DNA of 64,000 nucleotides from Halobacteriales archaeon QH_8_64_26. Its GTDB lineage: Archaea; Halobacteriota; Halobacteria; Halobacteriales; Halococcaceae. Below, in pieces: positions 46,002-56,010 of this stretch. Numbering within the stretch: position 1 is the first letter of the stretch; every line of letters starts with the position of its first letter. The translations under genes and the position numbers were made by a program. The notes below the pieces were generated by a model. That model was given only the letters and a program-made list of their open reading frames with translations. It was not told the DNA's origin and ran no database searches. The stretch is from NCBI GenBank assembly GCA_003021725.1, contig PXRA01000045.1, forward strand, positions 21,704 to 85,703, in the 5' to 3' direction.

Positions 46002-46096
46002 CCACACCGGTTCGGCGACCGGCTCGACGAGTCCGTATCCGCTGGCGTATTTCTCTCTTTTCTACCGATTGCCGACGCCGCGCGGGGCTCTCCCGA

Positions 46097-47319
46097 TCAG
46101 TCGTCGTCCGCGCCCGTCGGTCGCGACCGCGGCTCGATCGTCGGGTCCTCGCCGAGCAAGGTCCCGATCACGAGCGCGCCCGCACCGACGACCAGCAGCG
46201 CGCAGACGAGGTACTCGACGGTGAAGCCGATCTCCGCGACGAGCGGCAAGGCGACGAGCGGCCCGAGCGTCGAGCCGAGATCGCCGAAGGTGTTGTACAC
46301 CCCGCCTAACTTACCGACGTCACCACCAGGGGAGATGTCGCCGAGGTAGGCGAGTAGCGGCGGGTTCGTCCCACCCACCCCGACGCCGATCAGCGCCACC
46401 CCACCTAATGCGCCCACGAGCGTCGGCACGAGCGCGAGTACGCCGAACCCGACGCCCGTCCGACCAGTACTGTGGTGAGACTCGTACAGACCACGGCCAG
46501 TGCCATCACGACGCCGCTCACCCCCGTCTCCGATAGCGCGCCGATAGCGATCTCCTTCCGGGCGGCGTACAGCACGATCGTCGAGAGGAGGACCCCGACG
46601 AAGAGGAATCGCACGAGGAAGTTCACCGCGCCGACGCTCGCGATCCGGGGATCACGACGGACGACCGACGGCAGCTCCCGTAACGTGGCGGTCCGATCGA
46701 TATCGGGCTCTAAATCCGGCAGGACTAGCGCTGCGACGCCCGCGGCGAACAGGCCAGCAAAGCCTGCAGCCACGAAGGCGAGGGTAAAGCCATACGTGTC
46801 GGCGAGCAAACCCCCTAAGACGAGGCCGCCGGGGAACCCGAGGCTCTGACCGCCCCGCATGTACCCGACCCACCGCCCGCGGTTCTCGGGGGTGGTGACG
46901 TGGGTGATCGTCGCAAACGCCCCCACGAAGACGAGCGCCGAGCCGACCCCCCACAGCACCCGAGCGAGCAGGAAGACGCTCGCGCTACTCGCGTCGACGC
47001 TTGCGGCGTGTAAGCCCATTACGTACCCGAAGGGCGCGAGCCCCTGGATGAGGAAGCCGGCGATCATCGGTCGGTGCGTCCCGACTTCATCGAGTACGCT
47101 GCCCGCGGGCGTGTTGCAGATCAGCCTCGTAAAGCGATTCATCGAGAGGATGACCCCGACCAGAAACGGCGAGATCCCCAGGACGGGTCCGAGCCGCGGT
47201 AGGGTAGGAAAGGCGACCCCGCCGCCCAACCCGCCGAAGAAAACGCCCAGAACGAGGCTCGCGGCGACGTACTGGACGCTCGGGTCGCCCCGACGCTTGC
47301 CTACGCCGGCGAGTCTCAC
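46097..47319 (-). pseudogene. MFS transporter disrupted by frameshift/likely internal deletion near 46451-46462
   Basis: ORF 46405..47319 carries TM1-8; ORF 46097..46429 carries the rest; the frames join around LTTVLVGRAS / VGFGVLALVPTLVGALGG. Confidence 0.78.
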
Positions 47320-47930
47320 TCGCCCTCCGGCCGGCGAAGCTCCTCGATGACGGCGCTTTCGAGCACGTCTCTGACGTCGGCGGCCACGTCCCGGTCCTCG
47401 AGCGTGAGGTCGTATACGCGCCCGCCGAGCATCGTCGCGAGCACGAGCCGTGCGGTCTCCCGGGACTCATGGTTCTCGAAGACGCCTCCCTCGATGCCCT
47501 CCTCCAGTACGTCGACGAGCAGGTCCTCGATGAGCGTGTGGTTCTCGGTGAGCTGTTCGCGGAAGGGCGCGCGATGGGGGGCCTGCGCACGGATCTCCAG
47601 CAGGGCGGTGTGGAGTTCCCGGTCGGCGTCGGCGTCGATGTCGAACAGCAGAACATCGAGGATCGCATCGAGGCGTGCCTCGGGGCCCGGCTCGTCCTCG
47701 AAGCGAAGCCGATCGGCGAAGCGATCGAGTAGGTACTCCAGGAAGGCCGCGAGCAGCTCGTCTTTCGTGTCGTAATGATAGTGGATCGCAGCTTTGGACT
47801 TCTCGAACTCCTCGGCGATCGCCTGCATCGTTAGATCGGCATAGCCGTGTTCGCATAGCGCCCGGTAGGTCGCGTCCATGATCGCCGCGCGCGTGTCGCT
47901 CGCCCGCTCGGTGCGCTCGGCCCCGCTCAT
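47316..47930 (-). CDS. TetR/AcrR family transcriptional regulator
   Basis: MSGAERTERASDTRAAIMDATYRALCEHGYADLTMQAIAEEFEKSKAAIHYHYDTKDELLAAFLEYLLDRF; overlaps the adjacent MFS gene. Confidence 0.92.
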   Translation of the reverse strand: MSGAERTERASDTRAAIMDATYRALCEHGYADLTMQAIAEEFEKSKAAIHYHYDTKDELLAAFLEYLLDRFADRLRFEDEPGPEARLDAILDVLLFDIDADADRELHTALLEIRAQAPHRAPFREQLTENHTLIEDLLVDVLEEGIEGGVFENHESRETARLVLATMLGGRVYDLTLEDRDVAADVRDVLESAVIEELRRPEGE

Positions 47931-47931
47931 A

Positions 47932-47947
47932 CTAACCGATTGGTCAG
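47932..47947. promoter_or_regulatory. Putative TetR operator (imperfect palindrome CTAACCGATTGGTCAG)
   Basis: 16-bp inverted repeat with outer half-sites CTAACC/GGTCAG, immediately upstream of the TetR start codon (47930). Confidence 0.55.
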
Positions 47948-48261
47948 GAGGCGGATAGCCGTTTCGACTGGACGGTAGCAGCCCGGTTGGACACCGCGGC
48001 CGAAGGGAAGCGTCACGCCGATCGGCAGTGAAAGTGAACGCGATTCGGACTACAGTTCCGTTATTGCCGTTTTCGTGGGTTTCGAAGAGCGCCGGTTTCA
48101 CTTCCGACCTCCTGTAAACGCCCTCTTATGCCCGTAGCGCCCCTCCGCCGAGACAGGGCGTGAGGATAACACTAACGCGAACGCCCCGCCGCGAACGCTG
48201 GACGCCGAGGATCGATTCCCGATCACCGACCGATCACCGCCGACACCGAAATCTCACACCC

Positions 48262-48663
48262 ATGAGCGTTGCACACCCTCTCGCCACCGACGCAACCGAT
48301 GCGACCGATACGACCGACGCCGAGGACACTCCCGCTCTCGACGACCGCGACCGCCGGGCACTGCTCGAAGCCATGGCCGTCGACCCCATCGCACCCGGAA
48401 TGTACTCCGTCCGGAAAGAGGACGGCACCGAGTACATCGTCGATGTCGACGGTAACGCGTGTACCTGTCCGGACTTCCAGTACCGCGAGGTGGAGTGCAA
48501 ACACCTCCGGCGCGCCCGTCTCGAAGCCGGGGATGCCGACGTCGATACCGCCACAGCGCAGGTCGAGACCGCGATCGACGCGGCCGACGAACTGATCGAT
48601 GACCTGGCCGCTCGCCGTGCCGATCTCGTTCGTCTCCGGGCGGCGCTCGCGCGCTTCGACTAG
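48262..48663 (+). CDS. Stand-alone SWIM zinc-finger protein
   Basis: GNACTCPDFQYREVECKHLRRARLEAGD matches CxCx(n)CxH. Confidence 0.8.
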   Translation: MSVAHPLATDATDATDTTDAEDTPALDDRDRRALLEAMAVDPIAPGMYSVRKEDGTEYIVDVDGNACTCPDFQYREVECKHLRRARLEAGDADVDTATAQVETAIDAADELIDDLAARRADLVRLRAALARFD

Positions 48664-48878
48664 TAACTTTACCCCCGCAGCCTCTCGTCTCCTCGTGGCT
48701 CGTCCGCCGACCTCTCCGTTCCTCCCTATCCCTCCGACGCGTCCCGTTCACCCGGTAGCCGACGCCTTCTCCGAAGTACGACGCTCCTACCGAGGCCAGC
48801 AGCCGGTATACTTTTCATCCAGAAATAATACTAAATTAACACTACGGAAACGCTCAGTTTCCGGCACGGGCAAGCGTC

Positions 48879-50732
48879 ATGAACGACAGGTCGATCGGAT
48901 CGAGGCGGCGTTCGTTGCTCGCGCTCGCCCTCGGGTACATGGCGCTCGCGGGCGCCACGCTGAGTGCTCACACCGCGCCGGCGAGTGGCTTCGAGCTCTC
49001 GATCTACGAGGGAACGCCGCTTTTGGTCTGGGTGCTGCTCGGCGTGGCGCTGACGCTCTCTTTGCTCGTTTCCTTTCAGCTCTCGGGGTCTCGGTTGGGG
49101 ACGGCGGGGGTAGCCCTCGGGGGCGGATCGGTAGGACTGGTAACGGCACTCCCTCTCGTCCGGGGCTATCGGTTCTACGGGGCGGGCGATGGGCTGACCC
49201 ACGTCGGGTGGGCGGCCGACGTCGCGAGCGGGACGCTCGATCCCTTCGGGCTGTTTTACCCGGCCCTCCATACGCTCACGGTCTTTTTCGCCGAGCTGTT
49301 GGGGATCGGAGTAATGCGGGCGATGTTGCTCGTCGTGCTCGCGATTACGGTGTCCTTTCTGGCCTTCGTCCCGCTCTGTGTCGGGGCGATCACCGGTCGT
49401 ATCGAGGCGGCTTACGTCGGGGCCTTCGTCGCCTTTTGTCTGCTGCCGATCAACCACGTCGCGACCCACTACATGGAGCCCCACCCGGTGACCCAGGCGG
49501 TGTTGCTCTCGCCGCTCGTGCTTTACTTGCTCGTTCAGTACGTCCTCTGTGAGTCCTCCTTGCTCGAAGCGCCGCTCACGAGAACCGGCATCGTACTCGC
49601 GCTCGGGACCCTCTCGCTCGTCCTCTATCACCCCCAGCAGGCGGCGAACACGCTCATCCTCTTCGTGACGATCGTGACGATGCAAGCGGGCTGTCGAGTG
49701 CTTCGGCGCGGCGGGGAGATCCGTGCCCACCGCCCGCTCTATACACAGACGACCTGGCTCGCGCTCGCGTTTACCGGGTGGGCGGCGGGTCGGGAAACCT
49801 TCGCCGGGGCAATCGAGGGCGTGACGAGCGAGCTCGCGGGCTACCTGCTCGCCGGCAGCGCGGACGCGGCGTCGGTCGTGAGCCAACGGGGAACCTCGTT
49901 GGGCCGGATCGGCGCGAGCACGACCGAGCTGTTCGCGAAACTCCTGACCGTACCCACGGTCTTCGCCGCGCTCACCGCTTTCCTCATGGCGACGAGCCTG
50001 CTCGGCCGATCGGAGACCACCGAGCCCGAAACCACTGCCCTGCTACGATACCTCAGCGTTGGGCTGTTCGTCCTCGTGCCCTACTCGCTGGTCTTTTTTG
50101 TCGGCTCGGTCTCGAAGCTGTTCTTTCGCAATCTCGGCTTCGTTATGGTGCTCGTCTCGATCGTCGGCGCGATCGCGGTTGTTCGTTTCCGACGCCTGCT
50201 CGCCGATCGCCTCCCGCCCGCGGTAGGCTACCCGGCGATGACGCTCTTCCTCGGGGCCGCCCTCGTCCTCTCGATGGTGGTTGTCTTCCCCTCGCCGTAC
50301 GTCTATATGGGCAGCGGACACGTGAGCGACGACCGTCTGAGGGGGTACGAGACCGCTTTCTCCCACCAGGGGCCCGATACCGACATCTACGGCGTGCGCG
50401 GTGGGCCCTGGCGGTATCGCCACGCTACCGCCGGCGTCACGGGCGTCGCGACGAGTCGCTACGAGGATCGGGCGGTCTGGGGGGAGAACCTCTCTCGCGT
50501 CCGCGCGCTCGCCGAGGAGGACCGCTATTTCCTCCTCACCGACCCCGACGTTCGCCTCGAAGCCGGCGTCTACGAGGGGCTGCGCTACTCGAAGGGACAA
50601 TTCGAATCGCTCGCCCGCCAACCGGGGATCCACGTCGTCCAGTACAACGGGGAGGCGACGGTTTACCGTATCGAGGCACGCCCACCCCCGCGAGCCATTG
50701 GCCGGCCCCTGGAGACGGGGGAAGCCCACTAA
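48879..50732 (+). CDS. Large polytopic membrane protein of unknown function (paralog of 15654..17657)
   Basis: GDGLTHVGWAADVASGTLDPFGLFYPALHT; GHVSDDRLRGYETAFSHQ; DRYFLLTDPDVRLEAGVYEGLRYSKGQFESLARQPGIHVVQ. Confidence 0.85.
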   Translation: MNDRSIGSRRRSLLALALGYMALAGATLSAHTAPASGFELSIYEGTPLLVWVLLGVALTLSLLVSFQLSGSRLGTAGVALGGGSVGLVTALPLVRGYRFYGAGDGLTHVGWAADVASGTLDPFGLFYPALHTLTVFFAELLGIGVMRAMLLVVLAITVSFLAFVPLCVGAITGRIEAAYVGAFVAFCLLPINHVATHYMEPHPVTQAVLLSPLVLYLLVQYVLCESSLLEAPLTRTGIVLALGTLSLVLYHPQQAANTLILFVTIVTMQAGCRVLRRGGEIRAHRPLYTQTTWLALAFTGWAAGRETFAGAIEGVTSELAGYLLAGSADAASVVSQRGTSLGRIGASTTELFAKLLTVPTVFAALTAFLMATSLLGRSETTEPETTALLRYLSVGLFVLVPYSLVFFVGSVSKLFFRNLGFVMVLVSIVGAIAVVRFRRLLADRLPPAVGYPAMTLFLGAALVLSMVVVFPSPYVYMGSGHVSDDRLRGYETAFSHQGPDTDIYGVRGGPWRYRHATAGVTGVATSRYEDRAVWGENLSRVRALAEEDRYFLLTDPDVRLEAGVYEGLRYSKGQFESLARQPGIHVVQYNGEATVYRIEARPPPRAIGRPLETGEAH

Positions 50733-51110
50733 ACGGCTCCCGCACGCCCGCTTCGATTCCCTCCTCCGGGGACCTGGCAGCCCGATCGCCGTCGTCCGAA
50801 CCGGCTCCCGCCGGATCGGCGCGACCCGAAGGAAACGCCTCCGGGGCGGCGAACGGCTCGCGGCCGCCGGCCGTGGGACCGAACACGAGCGCGAGCGGGA
50901 GCCGACGATCGACCTCCGGAGCGAGCCCGATCAGTGACGGTGCGAACGCGACGAATACACCCGAATCGAGCGTCGGAACCACCGCGAACAGCACATCCGG
51001 GACGGATGAGTCCACCGACGGAACCAACGGTACCGACGCGCCCGGTCCACCACCGAGCGTCGGGAATGGAACGAACGTGGCCGCTGGGGCGCGATCGCGC
51101 TTGAGGATCC

Positions 51111-52034
51111 TCAGCGATTCTCGATCTCTCCGCTCCGGTAATAGGCAAGCAGCGCCCGTTCCTTGGCCTTCGCCTCGATCATGACGTCTGCGCCGCTCCC
51201 CCAGGTACGGATCGGCCCGGCGATGTAATCGCTGTGGGCCTGGGGCCGCAGGCTCGGATCGCTCTCGTGGAGACGCCGGGATTCGCTGTAGTGGATAATT
51301 GGACACACGTCCGAGTCCTCCCAGGTCGCAGTCGCGCGGGCCAGTGCCTCTTTCCTGGTGAGCTCACGGTGGCTGAACTGGTGGTGGAGTTCGTCGTAGA
51401 CGACTGGAATCCCGATTTCGGCGTGGACCTCCTCGATGAGTTCCGGCACGCTCCACAGCGAGGCCGTATCGTCGTTCTCGACGGTAAGCCGCGAGCGCAC
51501 GCTCGCCGGGAGCGCCTGAAAGTTCTCGCAGAAACGCCGGGCGGTTGCGTCCTTATCGCCGTAGTGCGCGCCGATATGGATATTGATCGAATTATACGGC
51601 GAGCGATCGAGACCCATCACGTCACAGAGCGTTCCGTGGTTCTCCAGATCCGTCTTCGATCGCTTCACGACGTCCGGTTTCGGGCTTGCGAGTTTCACGA
51701 AGTGGTCGGGATGGAAGGTCACCCGTATCCCGTGTTCGCGGGCGATCGCGCCGGCTTCCGCCAAAGTCTCCCGGACCGCCTCGCCGTTGGGTAACTCCTC
51801 GATAGCATATCGGCTGAACCAGGGCAACAGACCCGACGGAATCCGGAAAAAGTCGACGTCGTTCGCGACGTTCCAGCGAAGCACTCGACGGAGACCCCGG
51901 CAGTTCGAAAGCGCGAGTTCGCCGGCATAGGACAGCCCGCGGTCCTCGAAGGTGGCCTTTTGCATCCCACGATTCATCCGGAGATCCTCCTCGCGTAGCG
52001 TCCGATTCATCGCCGCGTACCCGAGTCGCGTCAT
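51111..52034 (-). CDS. uvsE: UV DNA damage endonuclease UvsE/UVDE
   Basis: TRLGYAAMNRTLREEDLRMNRGMQKATFEDRGLSYAGELALSNCRGLRRVLRWNVANDVDFFRIPSGLLPW; RVTFHPDHFVKLASPKPDV; INIHIGAHYGDK; LTVENDD; VVYDELHHQF. Confidence 0.92.
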   Translation of the reverse strand: MTRLGYAAMNRTLREEDLRMNRGMQKATFEDRGLSYAGELALSNCRGLRRVLRWNVANDVDFFRIPSGLLPWFSRYAIEELPNGEAVRETLAEAGAIAREHGIRVTFHPDHFVKLASPKPDVVKRSKTDLENHGTLCDVMGLDRSPYNSINIHIGAHYGDKDATARRFCENFQALPASVRSRLTVENDDTASLWSVPELIEEVHAEIGIPVVYDELHHQFSHRELTRKEALARATATWEDSDVCPIIHYSESRRLHESDPSLRPQAHSDYIAGPIRTWGSGADVMIEAKAKERALLAYYRSGEIENR

Positions 52035-52203
52035 TGTCGCCCCATTTACCTGTACTCCGCGCTCCTCGTCCGGTTGTCCTTCGGTACCGTCCCTATCGAC
52101 CGCGTTCTGTGCTGTTTTATGTCCCGAGACTGTAGGGAGATCCATACCGGCACGCACCGGCCCGACGGCCGGTTCGCTTCCGGGGCCGAGAGGGATCGGC
52201 GAC

Positions 52204-52222
52204 GAAACGGATATAAATACCT
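52204..52222 (+). promoter_or_regulatory. Putative BRE/TATA element for psmA
   Basis: GAAACGGATATAAATACCT, 46-64 nt upstream of the psmA ATG. Confidence 0.5.
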
Positions 52223-52267
52223 ATCCCTAACCTCGGGTGAATACGAACGACGACCCCAACACAACCA

Positions 52268-53011
52268 ATGCAACAGAACCAACAACAGGCCTACGATCGC
52301 GGGATCACGATCTTCTCGCCCGACGGCCGCCTCTACCAGGTCGAGTACGCTCGCGAGGCAGTCAAACGCGGCAGTGCGTCCATCGGCGTCCGCACCGACG
52401 GCGGCGTCGCCCTGCTCGCCGACCGGCGCATCCGCTCGTCGCTCATGGAACCCTCCAGCGTCGAGAAACTGCACAAAGCCGACGATCACATCGGCATCGC
52501 GAGCGCGGGCCACGTCGCCGACGCCCGCCAGCTGATCGACTTCGCGCGCCGGCAGGCCCAGGTCAATCGCTTACGGTACGAGGAACCGATCGGCGTCGAG
52601 GCACTCACGAAGGAGATCACCGACAACATCCAGCAGTACACCCAGGTCGGCGGGGCCCGACCTTTCGGCGTGGCACTGATCGTCGGCGGCGTCGAGAACG
52701 GCGACCCCCGGCTCTACGAGACCGATCCCTCCGGCGTGCCCACCGAGTGGAAGTCCGTCGCGATCGGCAACGAGCGCGAGGCCATCCTCGAGCACTTAGA
52801 GGAGAACTACCGCGCCGACGCCGATCTCGATGGGGCGATCGACCTCGCGCTCTCGGCGCTCGCTTCCGCCAAGGAGGAAGCGCTCGACGCCGAGGGCGTC
52901 CTGCTCTCGACGATCGACGCCGATGAGGGGTATCGCAAGCGCAGCGACGAGGAGATCGCAAGCGCCCTCTCCGAGCTCGATCTCGACACCGACGAGGAGG
53001 AAGAGGAATGA
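52268..53011 (+). CDS. psmA: Archaeal 20S proteasome alpha subunit
   Basis: QAYDRGITIFSPDGRLYQVEYAREAVKRGSASIGVRTDGGVALLADRRI; acidic C-terminus. Confidence 0.97.
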   Translation: MQQNQQQAYDRGITIFSPDGRLYQVEYAREAVKRGSASIGVRTDGGVALLADRRIRSSLMEPSSVEKLHKADDHIGIASAGHVADARQLIDFARRQAQVNRLRYEEPIGVEALTKEITDNIQQYTQVGGARPFGVALIVGGVENGDPRLYETDPSGVPTEWKSVAIGNEREAILEHLEENYRADADLDGAIDLALSALASAKEEALDAEGVLLSTIDADEGYRKRSDEEIASALSELDLDTDEEEEE

Positions 53012-53766
53012 CGAACGACTTCGACCTCGACCCGACCGACACGCCGAACCGTATTCACCAGCAATGCAGCGGCGACGCCTACGCACCCGAACTCGGCGTC
53101 CCGCCTGCCGGGCGCGGCGGCCACGGCGGCGATCGACCGAACGCGAGCGAAGCAAGCGAAAACGGCGAACTCAAGACCGGGACGACCACAGTAGGAATAA
53201 CGACCGCCGACGGCGTCGTGCTCGCGACGGATATGCGCGCAAGCGCCGGCAACCTGGTCGCAAGCAAACAGGCCGAAAAGATCCTCGAGGTTCACCCACG
53301 AGCGGCACTGACGATCTCCGGGGCGGTGAGTGCCGCCCAGTCGCTCGTTCGCTCGCTCAAGGCCGAAGTGCGGCTCTACGAAGCGCGCCGTGACGAGGAG
53401 ATGAGCATGCAGGCGCTCTCGACGCTCACCGGTAACCTGCTTCGTAGCGGTGCTTTCTTTATCGTCGCACCGATTCTCGGCGGCGTCGACAGCGAGGGTG
53501 GCCACATCTACAACATCGGCCCGGGCGGCAGCGTCATGGAAGAGGAGTACTTCGCGACCGGCTCGGGTTCGCCCTTCGCTCTCGGCGTGCTCGAAGGCGC
53601 TTACGACGAAGAGATGAGCGTCGAGGAAGCCCGTGACGCCGCTGCGCGCGCGGTCAACAGCGCTATCGAGCGCGACACTGCCAGCGGCAACGGTATGTTA
53701 CTCAGCGTGGTCACCGCCGAGGGCGTCGAGACCGAGCAGTACGAACACCCTACTGAAGCGCTGTAG
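53008..53766 (+). CDS. psmB: Archaeal 20S proteasome beta subunit
   Basis: Propeptide ending LKTG then TTTVGITTADGVVLATDMRASAGNLVASKQAEKI; starts 4 nt before the psmA stop. Confidence 0.97.
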   Translation: MTNDFDLDPTDTPNRIHQQCSGDAYAPELGVPPAGRGGHGGDRPNASEASENGELKTGTTTVGITTADGVVLATDMRASAGNLVASKQAEKILEVHPRAALTISGAVSAAQSLVRSLKAEVRLYEARRDEEMSMQALSTLTGNLLRSGAFFIVAPILGGVDSEGGHIYNIGPGGSVMEEEYFATGSGSPFALGVLEGAYDEEMSVEEARDAAARAVNSAIERDTASGNGMLLSVVTAEGVETEQYEHPTEAL

Positions 53767-54036
53767 ACCAGCTCGCTTCGCATCGGTCGGATCCTGGGCA
53801 TCGGGGATTCGATCCACTGCACCGGCGGCGACCGGCAGTAGGTCCTTTCCGCTTGGGGCGCTGTCAGTGGCGTAGTCATCGCAACCGTCGAAGTCCGCTC
53901 GGTAACGGCTACCGGCACCGATTCGACGATGATAGCTCTTAGACCATCGGTATTGGTGCTTCGTGCCCCGAGTGACGGATGCTGACCAGGCCATGAGTTT
54001 CAAGACATGGGGTGTCCTATCATCGCGTGCACACCG

Positions 54037-54411
54037 ATGGGAACCTCACTGGCATCGGAGACCATACCGGACGTCGATCGCTTCACGGCCATCGCCGAAT
54101 TCGACATCGAGCCCGAACAACACGACCCCTTACTGGAGACGCTCACCGACGAGACCGAACGCTGGGTCCGCGATCGGCCCGGCTTCCTCGCGGCGAGTTT
54201 CCTGGAGGACGCCGGCGACCCAGAGGACACGCGCGTCGTCGTCTACACCCGCTGGGAGTCCCGAGAGGACTGGGAGGCGTTCTGTCGGGACCCCGAGCAG
54301 GCCGTGGTCCGTGATAAGCTTAGACAGCTCGGCGTCGGCGAGAGCTTCGATGGCCGCCCGCACGAGGTCCGCCGGGTGGTCGAGAGCGTCCCGGCCCAGC
54401 CCTGGCCGTAA
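54037..54411 (+). CDS. Antibiotic biosynthesis monooxygenase (ABM)-like protein
   Basis: VDRFTAIAEFDIEPEQHDPLLETLTDETERWVRDRPGFLAASFLEDAGDPEDTRVVVYTRWESREDWEAFCRDPEQ. Confidence 0.75.
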   Translation: MGTSLASETIPDVDRFTAIAEFDIEPEQHDPLLETLTDETERWVRDRPGFLAASFLEDAGDPEDTRVVVYTRWESREDWEAFCRDPEQAVVRDKLRQLGVGESFDGRPHEVRRVVESVPAQPWP

Positions 54412-54630
54412 GTCGCCCTCCGCCGGCCGGACACCCCTTCAGAGTCCCGAACCGGCATTTAACAGGCACGATCCCGCTGAGCGTTCGCGTCCTTTCTTTT
54501 CGGTGCCAGTTGGGCGTCGAATCGCACGTACTCGTGATCGAGCGCCCGCTTCGCTCCTCGCTGGGGATCGATCCGATAGGCCCGCCACGATCGGCACAAC
54601 GGTCATGACCGTGGTAGCTGAATCGGTGCT

Positions 54631-55941
54631 ATGGACCTGCCGATCAGCGAGGACCGACTCCGGGCGGACATCGAAGCCACCGCCGAGTTCGGCGCGATCG
54701 ACGCTCCGGAGGGCCGCGGCCGCACTGTCCTCACCGGCACCGACGCCGATCGGGCCGCCCGGGAGTATCTCGTCGAGCGATTGGACGACGCGGGCCTCGA
54801 TACCCGGATCGACGCCGTTGGCAACATCGCCGGCCGGTGGACCCCAGCGAGCGCCGACCCCGAGGCCCCAGCGGTCGCGAGCGGCAGTCACCTCGATTCG
54901 GTGATCGAGGGCGGCATCTTCGATGGTCCCTTGGGCACCTACGCCGCGCTCGAAGCGGTGCGCGCGATGCAGGCAGCGAGGGTGAGTCCCGATCGCCCGA
55001 TCGAGGCCGTCTGTTTCACCGAGGAGGAGGGCGGCCGCTTCGGCGAGGGGCTGACCGGCTCGGCGGTCGCCGCGGGCGCGGAATCGATCGAGGAGACCCT
55101 GGCGCTCACCGATAACGAGGGAACGACGCTCGACGCCGCCTTAGAGGGCATCGGTTACCGAGGGGAGGGCCGGCTCGCGGCGAGCGACTGGGATTCGTGG
55201 CTCGAAGTACACATCGAGCAGGGCACCCGGCTCGAATCGGCGGGCGAGCAGGCCGGCATCGTCACGACGATCACCGGAATCACCCACTGTACGGCGACGA
55301 TCACCGGCGAGACCGACCACGCCGGCTCGACGCCGATGAGCGCGCGCACTGACGCGCTGACCGCGGCGAAAGAGGTGATCGGCGCGACTGAGCGCGCGGG
55401 GCGGCAGGCCGCAGGGCTCGATCCCGAGATCGGGGCCGGCGAGGACAGTCCGAACGGGGACGGCGGCCGAGATACCGACGAGACGGCGGTCGCCACGGTG
55501 GGGGAGATCGACGCCCGTCCGAACGCGACGAACGTCGTCCCCGGCGCGGTGGAGTTGGGGATCGACGTCCGCGACGTCGAGCACGGGACAATGAATCGGA
55601 TCGTCGAAGAAGTGAAGGCGACCCTCGCACGCATCGAGACCGAACGGGGCGTCGAGGCGAGCTTCGAACGGCCCTTCGACGTCACGCCGACGCCGATGGC
55701 AAAGCGGTGTCGCGAGGCCTCCCGTCGGGCCGCCGAGGACGCCGGTATCGAAGCCTCTGCGATGCACTCTGATGCGGCCCACGACACGATGTACGTCGCC
55801 CGCGAAACCGACGCCGGGATGCTCTTCGCGCCCTCGCAGGGAGGCTACTCCCACAGCCCGCGGGAGTGGACCGACTGGACCGACTGTGCGGCGACGACCC
55901 GGGTGCTCGCCGGTGCGCTTGCCGACCTCGCCGGCGCATGA
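54631..55941 (+). CDS. M20-family Zn-dependent hydrolase (hydantoinase/carbamoylase type)
   Basis: AVASGSHLDSVIEGGIFDGPLGTYAALEAVRAM, CFTEEEGGRFGEGLTGSAVAAG, LEVHIEQGTRLE, TDHAGSTPMSAR, MHSDAAHDTMYVA. Confidence 0.9.
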   Translation: MDLPISEDRLRADIEATAEFGAIDAPEGRGRTVLTGTDADRAAREYLVERLDDAGLDTRIDAVGNIAGRWTPASADPEAPAVASGSHLDSVIEGGIFDGPLGTYAALEAVRAMQAARVSPDRPIEAVCFTEEEGGRFGEGLTGSAVAAGAESIEETLALTDNEGTTLDAALEGIGYRGEGRLAASDWDSWLEVHIEQGTRLESAGEQAGIVTTITGITHCTATITGETDHAGSTPMSARTDALTAAKEVIGATERAGRQAAGLDPEIGAGEDSPNGDGGRDTDETAVATVGEIDARPNATNVVPGAVELGIDVRDVEHGTMNRIVEEVKATLARIETERGVEASFERPFDVTPTPMAKRCREASRRAAEDAGIEASAMHSDAAHDTMYVARETDAGMLFAPSQGGYSHSPREWTDWTDCAATTRVLAGALADLAGA

Positions 55942-56010
55942 GGGTGGCTACACGGTCTTTAACCGGGAACACGAAAGTTGATGCCCTCTCGATCGATCGG
56001 CGCGTGGCGG

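Noticed and set aside
48831-49886. 351-aa minus-strand ORF
   Set aside because: Antisense to the second polytopic membrane protein; no plausible domain.
53008-53170. Long PsmB N-terminus considered as an unusual fusion
   Set aside because: It is a normal proteasome beta propeptide ending just before the catalytic Thr (LKTG/TTTVG).
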